Positions 45,651 to 56,985 of a DNA stretch of 64,000 bases are shown piece by piece. The notes beneath the pieces were generated by a model. It did no database searches. It was not told the DNA's origin and saw only the letters and a list, made by a program, of their open reading frames with translations. The stretch spans positions 1,550,001-1,614,000 of the forward strand of contig NC_059502.1 of assembly GCF_914767665.1 (NCBI RefSeq). Reading direction: 5' to 3'. This DNA is from Harmonia axyridis (taxonomy: Eukaryota; Arthropoda; Insecta; Coleoptera; Coccinellidae). Within the stretch, counting starts at the first letter, position 1. Each line of letters opens with the position of its first letter. A program made the position numbers and the translations under genes.

Positions 45651-46565
45651 AAGGGTGTTTCTTTTCGAGGTATATAACTTTAAGTTGGCATTACTGTTCA
45701 AGATGGCGACCGATTCAACAGCTCTCAAGTGATTCATTCTCAGTTTAGTTTGGCAATTCATTCAAACGATCATCAAATAAGGCGTAGATTCGTCGAATGG
45801 GCCCAAAATGAGATTGCCGTTGTTCCCGATTTTCATAAGCGAATTTTGTTTAGCGATGAAGCGCACTTCTGGTTGAATGGCTACGTCAACAAGCAAAACT
45901 GCCGCATTTGGAGTGAAGCTAATCCTCAAGTGTATGTCTAAACACCGTTACATCCAGAAAAACTGACTGTTTGGTGCGCTTTATGGGCTGGTGGAATCAT
46001 TGGTCCGTACTTCTTCAAAAACGATGATGGCCAGAACGTTACAGTCAATGGTGATCGGTATAGAGCCATGATTACTAACTTTTTCGTTCCTGAATTGAAC
46101 AACCATGATGTCCAGGAGCTATGGTTCCAACAAGACGGCGCAACATGTCACACAGCTCGTGCGACAATCGATTTATTGAAAGACACGTTTGGTGACCGCC
46201 TAATTTGGACGTTTTGGACCTGTGAATTGGCCTCCAAGATCTTGTGATTCAACACCGCACGACTACTTTCTGTGGGGCTATGTCATTGGTCTATGCGGAT
46301 AAGCCACAAACCCTTGACCATTTGGAAGACAACATTCGCCGTGTTATTGCCGATATACGGCCACAAATGTTGGAAAAAGTCATCGAAAATTGGACGTCCA
46401 GATTGGACTACATCCGAGCCAGCCGTGGCGGTCATATGCCAGAAATCATATTTAAAATGTAATGCCACAAGATTATCTTGCGGATAAATAAAATTCATGT
46501 CAATCGAATAATCCATCGTTGTTTTATTGCAATTTAAAGTTCTATAGCTCTAAAAAAAAAACCCT
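45651..46565 (+). mobile_element. DD41D element, copy G
   Basis: 915 bp, TA-flanked, terminal repeats present (the 3' one slightly degraded). It keeps a longer central stretch than most copies (RRRFVEWAQNEIAVVPDFHK before RILFSDEAHFW), joined to the 5' leader by a different deletion near 45765. TAA replaces the Glu codon in VYVETP (45940), a change shared with copy H. A frameshift lies near 46205. Confidence 0.9.
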
Positions 46566-47106
46566 TATAAGCGAAATATTTGAGGGAGTCATTTTTCAAA
46601 AACGCCCTGTAACTCTAGAGAGAAGCAAGATATCTATGATCTGCTTTCTGATATATTTTGAAAAAAGAGATCGGGGGTCCTTGAGAATTTCTTCTCTGAG
46701 TCTGATAGTTTGCTTTCAGTGAGCATCGAATTTGGGACACCCTGTAAAAGTTTCGAAGATATTTCATCAAATACACTTCTGTGTCATTTCATGAAAGATC
46801 AGAGTAATTCGACCACAGATTCCAAAGTTTCCACAGTTTTGGATTCTCACTAAATCAAGTTACTCTCGATCATAGATTGAAGGAATGTTACCGCCCACTA
46901 ATCGATGGTTATTGACAGATTGAATTATTAAGTAGTCTATGAGGCCGACTTGCAAAAATTGGCGAATCAGTTTTCCAGATGGTTAATTCTAAGGTATTTG
47001 ATGAAATATTTAGTACATGTTACATTTGATTTCATCAAATGATGTTGGTGATACTCAAATATCATTTCTTTTATAGAATTCTGACACCTCGTCGATCAAT
47101 TGCTAG
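46566..47106. other. Interval with CACCCTGTA-type repeat, no gene seen
   Basis: Contains AAACGCCCTGTAACTC near 46599 and GGGACACCCTGTAAAAG near 46733, probably the two ends of a short dispersed repeat. CAGTGAGCATCGAATTTGGG near 46719 recurs as CAGTAAGCATCGAATTTGGG near 50138, on the other side of the hAT element. Confidence 0.5.
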
Positions 47107-47114
47107 CAGTGATG
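47107..47114. repeat. hAT target-site duplication, left
   Basis: CAGTGATG, identical to 50070-50077 on the other side of the element. Confidence 0.92.
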
Positions 47115-47261
47115 CAGGGCCGTAGCTAGAAATGAATTTAAGGTAGGGCAATGAAGGTTACAGGTAGGGCAGAAGTAAAAAATTGTACTCGATGTGATCT
47201 GATGAATCAATTTTCATCGTACCTACTTTTGAGTGTATGGTAGTATGTATATATAAAAATA

Positions 47262-47267
47262 TTTATT
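47262..47267 (-). promoter_or_regulatory. Poly(A) signal of the hAT transposase gene
   Basis: AATAAA on the minus strand about 64 bp after the stop codon at 47331, still inside the element. Confidence 0.6.
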
Positions 47268-47330
47268 TCTTCAGTTTATATTATTTCTTTCAACATGTTG
47301 TGATTAATATAATGATGATAAAAAACTTCC

Positions 47331-49648
47331 TCAAAACAGCTGAATCCTTCGATTTGTCATATTATTAAATATGCGAAGGACTTCATTCAGATCAACAGAC
47401 TGAGTCCTTCTCTTTTCAAAGGCCAGAAATACCATGCCTGCCATTCTTTCGTGACTCATTGACAGCCTCTGAGGTCTATTGATTGCAGTTAAGGTTGAAA
47501 AAGTAGATTCACAAACAGCAGTGCTACATCCTATGGTCGCCACAGATGCAAAGAGTTCATATGTATCTTTGAAAGCCTCTCGCTGTCTGTACAAAACTTG
47601 CACTATGTCTTCTGTTTTATCCTCACGACGACTCAAATAAGCTTTAACCACTGTAGCCTCTTCATTTGATGGAATTGTTATACCTGAAAAGTTAATTTAA
47701 ATTGTGAATTGAATATGAATAAACAAGCGTAATATTTTAGAAGCAGCAACATCATTTTGTTAATTGCCTTACACTCACCTAAATTTTTCAAAGGTTCCAT
47801 TTTGTTCACATCCAACTCATCGAGACTCGCTACAGAATTTAACAGATCATCGTTGTCTGAAAACCTTCTCTGTAATTCAGCAACTAGTATGTCCAATGTT
47901 TCGAAATACTCAGATTTAAATGGTTGATCTTCTTCATTTTGTTTCGTTGAGGAACAGGAAGAGTCAAACATCAAGTAGTCATCCATGCGATTAGATCTTC
48001 TGACTTGCCTTTTTTGGGTGTGAGTCCTATTTTCAGAATCAATGCTTGTCATAGATTTAGCTTCTTCCAAAATTTGATGATACATTTCATCTGTTCTCAA
48101 TTTTGTGATTTCATTTTGGACGCAATTTATGATTATTAGGGCGTCTTTCAATCCTGCGCTTCGGGCTTGTAAACTTGCATCTGCAGGCTGAAGCATGGAT
48201 AGTATTTTTTTGGCCACAACCATAGCCATTCGGAATTCCAAATTAAGCATAATTTTTTTGATGCCGACACTCTTGGCAACGTCGTCACCATTGAATCTGT
48301 CATTTTTCATTTTATCTAAAGTTAGCAAAATCTCTGAATAATTATCGTTTACAACTTTTGTAACCGCCAAGTGTCCTGACCAACGTTGTTCGAGTAATCT
48401 GCCAATTATTTTTCCACCATACATTGCAGCTATTTTTCCATGATGAAAGAACTCATGTAACATGATGCATTGATCAAAAAATAAACGGATGAAAGTCATT
48501 TCAGAGATAGTCCTGATAACTATTAAATGTAAGCGGTGGTTATAACAGTGGACATAAGGAATTTTTCGGCCCAATTGATTCTCTATTCTAGTCGCAACTC
48601 CTGAAACTTTTCCGCTCATAACACTTGCTCCATCATAGCATTGGCTTAGCATACGGGAGAGATCAATGCCATTTTTCGTAAGAGTGTTTAAAGTTAATTC
48701 GGTAAATGTTGCTGCATCAAGATGTTCAGTTGTTGTAACTGTCAGCAACGACTCATTGACGATTCCATCCTTAACGTAACGTATTGCTATAGCAATATTT
48801 TCACGATTATTCTTATCCCTCGTTCCATCTTCCATTAGAGTGAACCAATTCACGTCAGATTCCTTGATATCTTTGACAATGGAGTTCTGTACTACTTGAA
48901 CCATTGCTTGAATTATTTGGTTTTGAATTTCCGGTGAATGATATGTCGCATTTTGTGGTATATGGCTGAAAGCCTCCTTCAAATTCGGATCTTTCATGCA
49001 CGTGTATTCAAATAAATTCTGAAATAATCCTTGTTCTTTTTTTTCCTCCAAAACATAATTTCCTCGCAAAGCTAACTCGTTGACAACTAAAAATTGTATA
49101 ACTTCAACAATTGATTTCATGTAATACCGGTTTTTTTCTAAAACTTCATGATTTATCAAAGTTTCGACACTGCTACCTGTAGATATTCTGCGTAGTTTGT
49201 CTTGCCACATCGCCATGGCTTGTGTATGAGGAATTGATTTCTCATGTTTTGGAAACCCAGTTCTTGTATCACTGGCATTTTTCCAGTTTCTGAATCCTGT
49301 GGAAGTATAAGAACTTTGTTTGCTTCCATGGGGTAAAAATTGTTGACAAGGATAGCAAAAAGCAGCATCTCTCTCGACCGAATACTGCAACCATTTATAT
49401 CGCTTAAACCAATCCGCAACAAAGGCCCTATTATTTTCTTTGGGATATATATTTAAAATAATTTGTTTTATCGGTTCTCCGATTCGTGCAATATCCGAAG
49501 GAATACCATAGTTAATTCTATTTCTACCAACCTGTTTTGCCAAACTAGTTTCCATAGAACTAGGAGTGGGTTTTGAGCAATGGGGTTCATCGTGATGAAT
49601 TCCCTCTTCAACTCTTCGTTTTTTGGTAAAGAAAGTCCTTATATCCAT
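47331..49648 (-). CDS. hAT-family transposase, ZMYM1-like, two exons
   Basis: Exon 1 runs 49648-47779. A 95-bp intron follows (donor GTGAGTG at 47778, acceptor AACTTTTCAG ending at 47684). Exon 2 runs 47683-47331 and the frame is kept across the junction (a Gly codon split 1/2). The product is 740 residues from MDIRTFFTKK. An upstream ATG at 49663 would add five residues. Domains: a TTF-type zinc finger around residues 85-145 (CYPC at 98-101, with His at 135 and 141); then the DUF4371/hAT core with D274 (MEDGTRD), D339 (CYDGASVMSG), the C-x2-H motif (CYNH, 368-371) and LEQRWSGH near 423. The C-terminal dimerisation region in exon 2 has the catalytic Glu (VCESTFSTL, E682). All residues expected of an active enzyme are visible. 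It could supply transposase to related MITEs. Expression is unknown. Confidence 0.92.
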
Positions 49649-50069
49649 CGCTAAATGAGTCAATCAACACTTCACTTCACTTCAATAAACAAACAATTAT
49701 TTCGCTAAACTCTATTTTGGGTTATATGGGGATCCCCCTACCAAGGGGCGTATATTCCAGTACAGGTCCCATACATACTTCAAATGCCATCTATGTGCGG
49801 AATCAAGAAAATAAGCACATGAGGTGCTTCTGAAAATACAGCGTGCTGTATATATACAATGACCACGGTGCACTCTATTGATGTAGTTCGCAATCTCTAA
49901 CAACTCGTGATTAATTCAGAATTGATTTGCGAGTGATAATTTTTTCCTCACGTCACATAATGAAATTTCCTTTGAATATTATTTAAATTGTTACTATTTT
50001 TTAAGGTAGGGCATTGAAAATTAAAGGTAGGGCATTGCCCCATAATGCCCCCCCCTGGCTACGGCCCTG

Positions 50070-50077
50070 CAGTGATG
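50070..50077. repeat. hAT target-site duplication, right
   Basis: CAGTGATG, identical to 47107-47114. Confidence 0.92.
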
Positions 50078-50406
50078 ATGAAAATAAAAGGCAAGGAAGA
50101 TTTTTCCTCTAAGTATTATAGTTCTCGAGATGTTCTCAGTAAGCATCGAATTTGGGAAAAACCAGTGTGTTACGATATCAAGTGATAAGATCGCCCGAAC
50201 GAAAATAGTTGAAAAAATCAATTTTCTTCAATGAAACGTGAATACCAGCATTTTGTATATAACTTGATTCGATTATTTCAAGGAACTAAGACTTCAGATT
50301 ACCTGTAAGTTACCCAATATTAATTTGAAAGTTACCTTTTCTTAAGCTCCTGTGAATAATAGTGATGAATTAAAATTCTGATACTCTTCTGTCATTGTAA
50401 TAAATG
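50078..50406. other. Unassigned interval, no gene seen
   Basis: Continuation of the DNA into which the hAT element inserted. No motif-bearing frame. Confidence 0.5.
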
Positions 50407-50408
50407 TA

Positions 50409-51577
50409 CAGTGCATCCCATTTTGGGTGAGACAGCCAGGTTTCTCGCTTGTTATTCAAGATAGAGCCTTGCGGTTTTCACGTTCCTGTCCTACTTTTTC
50501 GTGAAACTCAAGTTGGTCTAATCAGATTCTGCATAACTGTTTCCGTTCAAAATATACAGGGTGATTTTGGAAATTGATACTTTTCGGACCCCTCCTTTAT
50601 CTCCGAAATTATTAGAAATAATGCTGAGCTGAAAACTACGTCTGAATCAGAATTCTGCGTAGAATCCAGTGGCGTACTCAATATTTTTTTTCGGGGTATG
50701 GTTTTGAAGATTCAACACAAACCTATATTTTTTTTAATGGAACACCCTATATATCATTACTTCGTTGAATTCGTTATTTTTTTCCCTTCAAAATGATATA
50801 TGATACTATGTAGGTAGGATGTTCAGAAATGTTAAAAAAACACTAAAACGTCAAATAATGATGATTTTTTTGTAAATGGGCCATGAATTTCCTATGTTTC
50901 AATAAGAGGATTATTACTTTCGATTTTTAAAAGTAGTAAGTCATTGATGAAACAAACATCCTTGTTGTTATTATGGCTACTATGCATTTGGGAGCATTGT
51001 TTTATCAAGTAGGCATTGGAGGGAAAAAACCAATCTGATCTAGCTGTCATCGCTATAAATTATTGTTATCATTATTGATTCTTCTTTTCTATGGGAAATC
51101 CATTGCCCATTAACAAAAAATCATCATTATTTGATGTTTTAGTGTTTTTTTAACATTTCTGAACATCCTACCTACATAGTGTCATATATCATTTTGAAGG
51201 GAAAAAAATAACAAATTCAACGAAGTAATGATACACATGGTGTTCCATTAAAAAAAAACATAAGTTTGTGTTGAATCTTCAAAACCATACCCCGAAAAAA
51301 AAAATTGAGTAAGCCACTGGATTCTACGCAGAATTCTGATTCAGACGTAGTTTTCACCTCAGCATTATTTCTAATAACTTCGGAGATAAAGGAGGGGTCC
51401 GAACAGTATCAAATTCCAAAATCGCCCTGTATCTCTTGAACGGAAACAGTTATGCAGAATCTGATTAGACCAACTTGAGTTTCACGAAAAAGTAGGACAG
51501 GAACGTGAAAACCGCAAGGCTCTATCTTAAATAACAAGCGAGAAACCTGGCTGTCTCACACAAAATGGGATGCACTG
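50409..51577. mobile_element. Foldback element with arms near 490 bp (1169 bp)
   Basis: Flanked by TA. The left arm (50409 to about 50900) is the near-exact reverse complement of about 51087-51577, starting CAGTGCATCCCATTTTG and running through CCTGGCTGTCTCAC, CAGAATTCTGCGTAG and CTACCTACATAG blocks (some read on the opposite arm). About 190 bp of non-repeated sequence lies between. There is no open frame with a motif. TA target and long arms suggest a non-autonomous Tc1/mariner-related foldback element. Confidence 0.92.
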
Positions 51578-52231
51578 TACTTGAATGTCTATTAGATCAC
51601 TTAATAAGTGAAGAGTTCTAATGATGACACCATAATGTGAAAAACCCTGAATAAAAAAAAACCGGAAAATAAATGTTGATTCCACACAAAAATGTCTGCA
51701 GGTTTTCCATCAAAACAAAGGACACAAAAATTCTCAGAAAAACACTCTAATTATACTTTTCGTCAACTCATTGAAATTCCACGAACATTTTTTTGCTGCC
51801 CATATTGAATAATTCATGCAATTTACGCATTATTCTCGGCATTCTCAGCACGCCTTCAAACTTAATCAATCAGGATCGGAGGTGGCTCCGAACAACATTA
51901 ATTAAAATTAAAACACACTTTTTCAGACCTGGTCGCAGACCGGGAATGATTAATATATTTCAATTAACATTATCGAAGTTGATTCCGTCCCCAAATTCCT
52001 CAGGAATTATTGTTTCAGAAGTTTTAATTCATGACAGAGCGACTGGGAAACTCAGCTTCTGACAGGATTATGGCTTAGCTCATTAAGGATATATTTATGT
52101 GGGTAGATTTATCTGAAAGGGATATTTGCGGGATATCGGAGAGATATTCGAGTTTCCAAATCGAATTTAGGGTAATATCGAATTATTATTCCCTATTAAC
52201 TACTTTTGGACTTGTTCCAGAGATATTAGGT
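51578..52231. other. Unassigned interval, no gene seen
   Basis: About 51800-52080 is less AT-rich and less repeat-like than its flanks and might be conserved non-coding DNA. The frame at 51793-52062 has no motif. Confidence 0.4.
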
Positions 52232-52233
52232 TA

Positions 52234-53335
52234 GGTGTACAACTTTGTTTCCGCCGTTTTGCAATAGATGTAGTGGTAAGTGGTAGTCGAAATAAATAGA
52301 TCGTAGATGTCATACAATAAGCTTAGGTATTTGTAAATATAATGCTATAAAAATATTAGTCGATTTGTATCTGCATCATTAAGTTATTCTCGATTAAACA
52401 TGTCAGCCTACGAGACAAATTCCCGTTTTTTGCGAGAGGTTTTAATTTTCTGCTTTAATATGAAGAAATCTGCGACTGAGACTCATCTAATGCTCTCAAA
52501 TATCTATGGGAAGGCCGCTATTAGTGAAAGAATGTACCGAGGGTAGTTTCAAAGCTTCAAGAAAGGTGATTTTGACGTCGAAGACCAGGTGGAGAGAAGG
52601 TTTTCGAAGATGCAGAATTGGAGCCATTACTTGATCAAGACTCGTGTCAAACACAATAAGAATTGGCAGGATCATTGGGAGTAACGCAACAAGCCATTTC
52701 AAAATGCCTGAAAGTCATGGAAATGATTCAGAAACAAGGAAATTGGCTGCCGTACGAGTTGAAGCCGAGAGATGTTGAACGGCGTTTGTGAACAGCTGCT
52801 TGCAAAGCAATGACGGAAGGGATTTCTGCATCACATTGTGACTGAAGCTGATAAATGGGTTCATTACGATAATCCCAAGCGCCTATAAATTTCGATTTGA
52901 TTCTTTCTTATCCTTCAATTTATTGTGGTGATGTCAATTGTCATCAATCAAAGTTTTATAGGATGGAAATTATAAAATTTATTGCTCCTTTCTGGTTCTT
53001 TTTTTTTGTTTTCAGATTTAATTACAATATATGCGTTGTCAACTTCCGGCATGCGTCCACGTCTACGGCCAAACTGAATATTCACGGTTCCAAGGTCATA
53101 CTCAGTATTTGGTAGGACCAGCTCGGCATAGCATAGCGAATGATACAATCACAGGGGATCGTTATCGCACGTAATTAATGCATTTGTGCCGAGCATTGAA
53201 AGGCAAACGGCCCCAATACAACGAGAGACATGATAAAGTAATTTTACAGCATGACAATGCTCGACCCCATGTCATACTTGGAAACGTTGAAAAGGGAAGT
53301 CCTACCCCACCTATATTTCGATGTATCACTTCAAT
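52234..53335 (+). mobile_element. Mauritiana-type mariner, decayed, with inserted DNA
   Basis: The 5' terminal repeat GGTGTACAACTTTGTTTCCG begins beside TA. MSAYETNSRFLREVLIFCFN starts at about 52401. Further on come QQAISKCLKVMEMIQKQGNW (codons near 52690) and LPYELKPRDVERR. About 150 bp of foreign sequence (52886-53045) interrupts it after the YDNPK codons. Then STSTAKLNIHGSKVILSIW, ALKGKRPQYNERHDKVI and QHDNARPHV follow. It ends before the third Asp, near 53335. Stops and frameshifts are frequent. Confidence 0.82.
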
Positions 53336-53926
53336 AAAAGGATACTATGGTATCGCATCGATCCTGCGAGTATTCATCCGGAAAATTCAGGATTCATCAA
53401 TAACCGCTTCCCGATTCCAATTAAGCGGAAAATCAATGAAAACCTTCCATTTCTGAGTAATCAACCCCTTCAGAAGATGGAGCTCAGATCTCGTAAATAC
53501 GTATTCGATCTAGGATCCATCTTCCGGAATATCTCAAGGTGATAAAGCGAGCGAACTGCAGAGTCATAGATGCTGACACTAATAATAACGAAGGGCCTCA
53601 ACGGAACATTAGTTAGGGGTGTTTCACCCCCAGGAGTGATTTATATCGTCTCCATCTCTCTCTCCCTCTGGCTTGCATGCTCGGTCGCGAAAATATTTAG
53701 AAATACTGAAATAGATGGCAGGCTTTTCATATCTGGCTAGAAGGACTTCATGGTGTTGCTTCAAGATAATTCGGATGGGATCCAACGTTGGAAATAGGTG
53801 GAACTGATGATACAATTTGAAATTTTACTAAAGGCAACACTGTGGGTTAGTTTATGGCATTTCATATGTCATTTGTCTTCAATAGGTTATGTCGCTTAGG
53901 GCCATAATCTAAGCTAAAAAGTCCCC
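53336..53926. other. Unassigned interval, no gene seen
   Basis: Short frames with no motif. The mariner to the left and the DD41D copy to the right both end abruptly here. Confidence 0.5.
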
Positions 53927-54495
53927 TCTACGTCCATTAGCGATGAAGCTCACTTCTGGTTGAATGGCTACGTCAACAAACAAAACTGCCGCATTTGGAG
54001 TGGAGCTAATCCTCAAGTGTATGTCTAAACACCGTTACATCCAGAAAAACTGACTGTTTGGTGCGCTTTATAGGCTGGTGGAATCATTGGTCCGTACTTC
54101 TTCAAAAACGATGATGACCAGAACGTTACAGTCAATGGTGATCGGTATAGAGCCATGATTACTAACTTTTTCATTCCTGAATTGAACAACCATGATGTCC
54201 AGGAGGTGTGGTTCCAACAAGACGGCGCAACATGTCACACAGCTCGTGCCACAATCGATTTTTTGAAAAACACGTTTGGTGACCGCCTAATTTCACGCTT
54301 CGGACCTGTGAATGGGCCTCAAAGATCTTGTGATTTAACACCGCTAGACTACTTTCTGTGGGACTATGTAAAGTCTATGCGAATAAGCCACAAACCCTTG
54401 ACCATTTGGAAGACAACATTCGCCGTGTTAGCCGATATACAGCCACAAATGTTGGAAAAAGTCATCGAAAATTGGAAAATTGAGAAAACACCCTT
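53927..54495 (+). mobile_element. DD41D element, copy H, 5'-truncated
   Basis: Begins at CTACGTCCATTAGCGATGAAG, a shortened form of the shared deletion junction. It shares with copy G the TAA in place of Glu in VYVETP. The frame at 54155 onward keeps QQDGATCHTARATIDF and LTPLDYFLWDYV. It ends just after KVIENWK with an AAAACACCCTT tip beside TA, with the last 130 bp before the terminal repeat deleted. Confidence 0.85.
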
Positions 54496-55399
54496 TACAA
54501 AAAACTCTCTCCATTTCGAAAACAAAGCAAGCAACAATCAAGGAATCTGTCATTTTCATTTGTACCCCCAATTTAGGAATACCCTGTATATTCCTCTAGG
54601 TTTACTGTCCTGCCTGCTGGATAAATCATCCAGGGACCCAGCTCAGGCTAATATATTCACTGTCAACTACTATATCTCCTCCGAATCAAAATCTTCGCAT
54701 TTAAATTGGATAATTTACCAGGACGAAACGGGCCCTCTCTAATCCTTTTGTGTACCGCCAAAAAAAGAAAAACAAGCCTCAACTATACACAACTATCAAC
54801 CGTATCTAACAACGCGCGAAGAACCGTTCCCAGCGCGCTATAATTGAAATCGCGGCCCAGTCCATTTCCCTCAACTTTCGGCCAGAAAAAACCCCCATGA
54901 ACTTCTATTGTCTTCTGATTTTCAGACGAAAAAAACCGGCAAGTTGTAATGAAACTGTCGGGCCGGTCCGTGGCTGCCTCCTCTATCTAGAATTAAATGT
55001 GTGCAGCTGAGAAACTCAGGCAAAATAATAGCAGCCAAACAACCCGGGCCTTTAGAATAATGGGATCGGGGCTTAATACCCACGGAATAATTTAATTTAC
55101 GGAGTAGGAATTGATGTATCTCGCGAGTATGATAATCGGCGTCATGTTTGTTTAATACAGGTGGAAATTAGAAGGAGTTTCTGAAAGGAGCATATGCCGT
55201 AAGAAGGTTTGTTCATTTTTTTTTTAGTCGCTTGGAATATCTTGCCTTTGAGAGATTTTGGAGAAACGTCTTAGCTGAAAAAGTAGGAGAGATGCTTGCA
55301 GAGACGGCTCTGGAGAAGGTGGTGCTCATCTCCGATCAAGTGAAAATGATACTCGTCACTTGTACCTCGATCTTATGGTCTATTGTGTCCCCCATCAAA
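54496..55399. other. Unassigned interval, relatively GC-rich, no gene seen
   Basis: 54780-55120 is distinctly less AT-rich than most of the window and shows no repeat partner. It could be conserved non-coding or intronic host DNA. GGAATACCCTGTATATTCC near 54578 is palindromic around a CCCTGTA motif. The part from about 55230 may belong to the non-LTR remnant that follows. Confidence 0.4.
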
Positions 55400-55990
55400 G
55401 CTGTTCTCACCATTGGTCGTCGTAGTCTACAGCTCGCTCTCCAGTTCCAGTCATCTGGGATGACTTCAAGGAGGCTAATTCCTCACTTCTACAAGCCTCT
55501 TGTCCGAAGCAATTTTTGCGTTGGCTAACGATGGGAAGCCATTCCGTCACTGAATGATCTGGAGTTGCTTCCTTCTGCCCGCAGAATCTGCATTCATCGT
55601 TTTCTGCTAGACTCATTCTCATGATGTTCTTCTTGAGGCGGCAATACTCTGCAAGGAATCCTGTGAGGAGGTGTAGCATATTCTTGCTAATATCCAGATA
55701 CTTCTAAGATCGCTAAGTATCAAAGCTTCGAGGACAATTTTCGGAATTATTCAACCTAGGAAAATTACACTAGAGTGTGTCTTTCTCAGTTTTTCCTTCT
55801 CCTTAAACTCTTTCTTATAGATACATTTATCTATACTACCGAAACGTTCTGGGCCAATGGAAGGAGTTTGTACTCCTTTGTGGCAAGTGGGTTGGCCTCT
55901 TCATTTTCTTCAATTCCCAATGACTGAAAACAGGCCTTGTTATTTATGCCTATTCAATTGAGTTTCCTTCGGCACTCTAATACCATGCAT
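55400..55990 (-). pseudogene. Non-LTR retrotransposon remnant (RNase H and C-terminal zinc-knuckle region)
   Basis: On the minus strand, about 55930-55880 gives SLGIEENEEANPLATKEYKL, matching the last RNase H motif of Jockey/I-type elements (G.EGNE.AD.LA..G). Further on, the frame at 55679-55407 has LLTGFLAEYCRLKKN and ECRFCGQKEATPDHSV, the usual C..CG...ET..H segment near the end of such ORF2 proteins. The intervening frame is broken. No 5' part or poly(A) tail was found. Confidence 0.65.
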
Positions 55991-56551
55991 GATATGTGAG
56001 CTCAATGCTTCGATTGAAACCTGACTGTAAGATCATAGCGTTTTCAATTTCCTATAAGTTGTATGCATACAGTAGGTACTTCTTGTTGTTGGTCTCTTTA
56101 ACGATAGCTGTTGGATGATGCACATCTTGTAAGAGTGAAACCTCAAAATCCTATGCACTGATTAATGACTCACTCCCAGTTCTTCTACTTGTCGTTGTGC
56201 TGAAGGTCCAGAATTCTTAAATGAATATTGTTTTACCTTGGAGGTAGTTGTTTCACAAAGCTACCCATCTCTCTTTTAGATTTTCAATCCATTTCAGTAT
56301 AGTATAACGACTTGAAACAGCACCATGTCGTCCAATATTGAATTATGGCAAATAAGTAGCTATACTACTACTATTAAAATCGAGGCATTACTACAAACAA
56401 ACGTGCCATACGCAAATTGTCCACTGTTGCATTGTTACTGAAATGGCATTTCGCCACTAAGGCAATGACACTACTTTATACAACCTCCTTCCACTACCCT
56501 TCTATTAACCTTCCCAAAAACATCAGATTTCCATGACTCACCGGTATATAT
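55991..56551. other. Unassigned interval, no gene seen
   Basis: No motif-bearing frame. It may include more of the decayed non-LTR element. Confidence 0.45.
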
Positions 56552-56553
56552 TA

Positions 56554-56985
56554 GGTGTACAACTTTGCTTGTAAATACCTTACAATAATCTTAGGTTAAC
56601 ATAACGCCATCAAAATATAAGTCGATTTGTGTCTGCACCATGAAGTTATTCTCGATTAAACATGTCAGCTCACGAGCCAAATTCTCGTTATTTACGGGAG
56701 GTTTTAATTTTCTGCTTCAATATGAAGAAATCTGCGGCTGAGGCTCATCGAATGCTCTCGAATACCTATGGTGAGGCCACTAGTGAAAGAACGTGCCGAT
56801 AGTGGTTTCAACGCTTCAAGAACGGTGATTTTGATGTCGAAGACCAGCATGGCGGTAGAAGAGAGAAGGTTTACGAAGATGCAGAATTGGAGGCATTACT
56901 TGATCGATACTCCTGTCAAAAGCAACAATAATTGGCAGGATCGGCGGGAGTGACGCAATAAGCCTTTTCAAAAATGTATTAAAGG
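56554..56985 (+). mobile_element. Mauritiana-type mariner, 5' fragment
   Basis: The 5' terminal repeat GGTGTACAACTTTGCTTG sits beside TA, then about 60 bp of the usual leader are missing. MSAHEPNSRYLREVLIFCFN begins at 56662, followed by MKKSAAEAHRMLSNTYGEA and DFDVEDQHGGRR. A stop replaces the EW of CREW, and a stop follows QKQQ. The fragment ends after the AFSK codons near 56985. Confidence 0.85.

Larger units (their letters stand above)
47115..50069 (-). mobile_element. Complete hAT element (2955 bp)
   Basis: Terminal repeats begin CAGGGCCGTAGC at both ends (12 perfect bases, then one mismatch and AG). A perfect 8-bp target-site duplication, CAGTGATG, flanks it. Near the tips AGGTAGGGCA occurs twice on each side (about 47142 and 47162; about 50004 and 50026), all in the same orientation. 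Inside is one spliced transposase gene on the minus strand without visible defects. The state of the ends and gene suggests recent insertion. Confidence 0.95.

Noticed and set aside
46283..46516. Repeated MDYSIDMNFIYPQDN frames opposite or inside DD41D copies
   Set aside because: These recur in every copy because they are the antisense of the transposase C-terminus. They are not a separate gene family.
49156..49422. Second open frame inside the hAT gene
   Set aside because: Out-of-frame overlap with the zinc-finger part of the transposase. No independent start context or motif.
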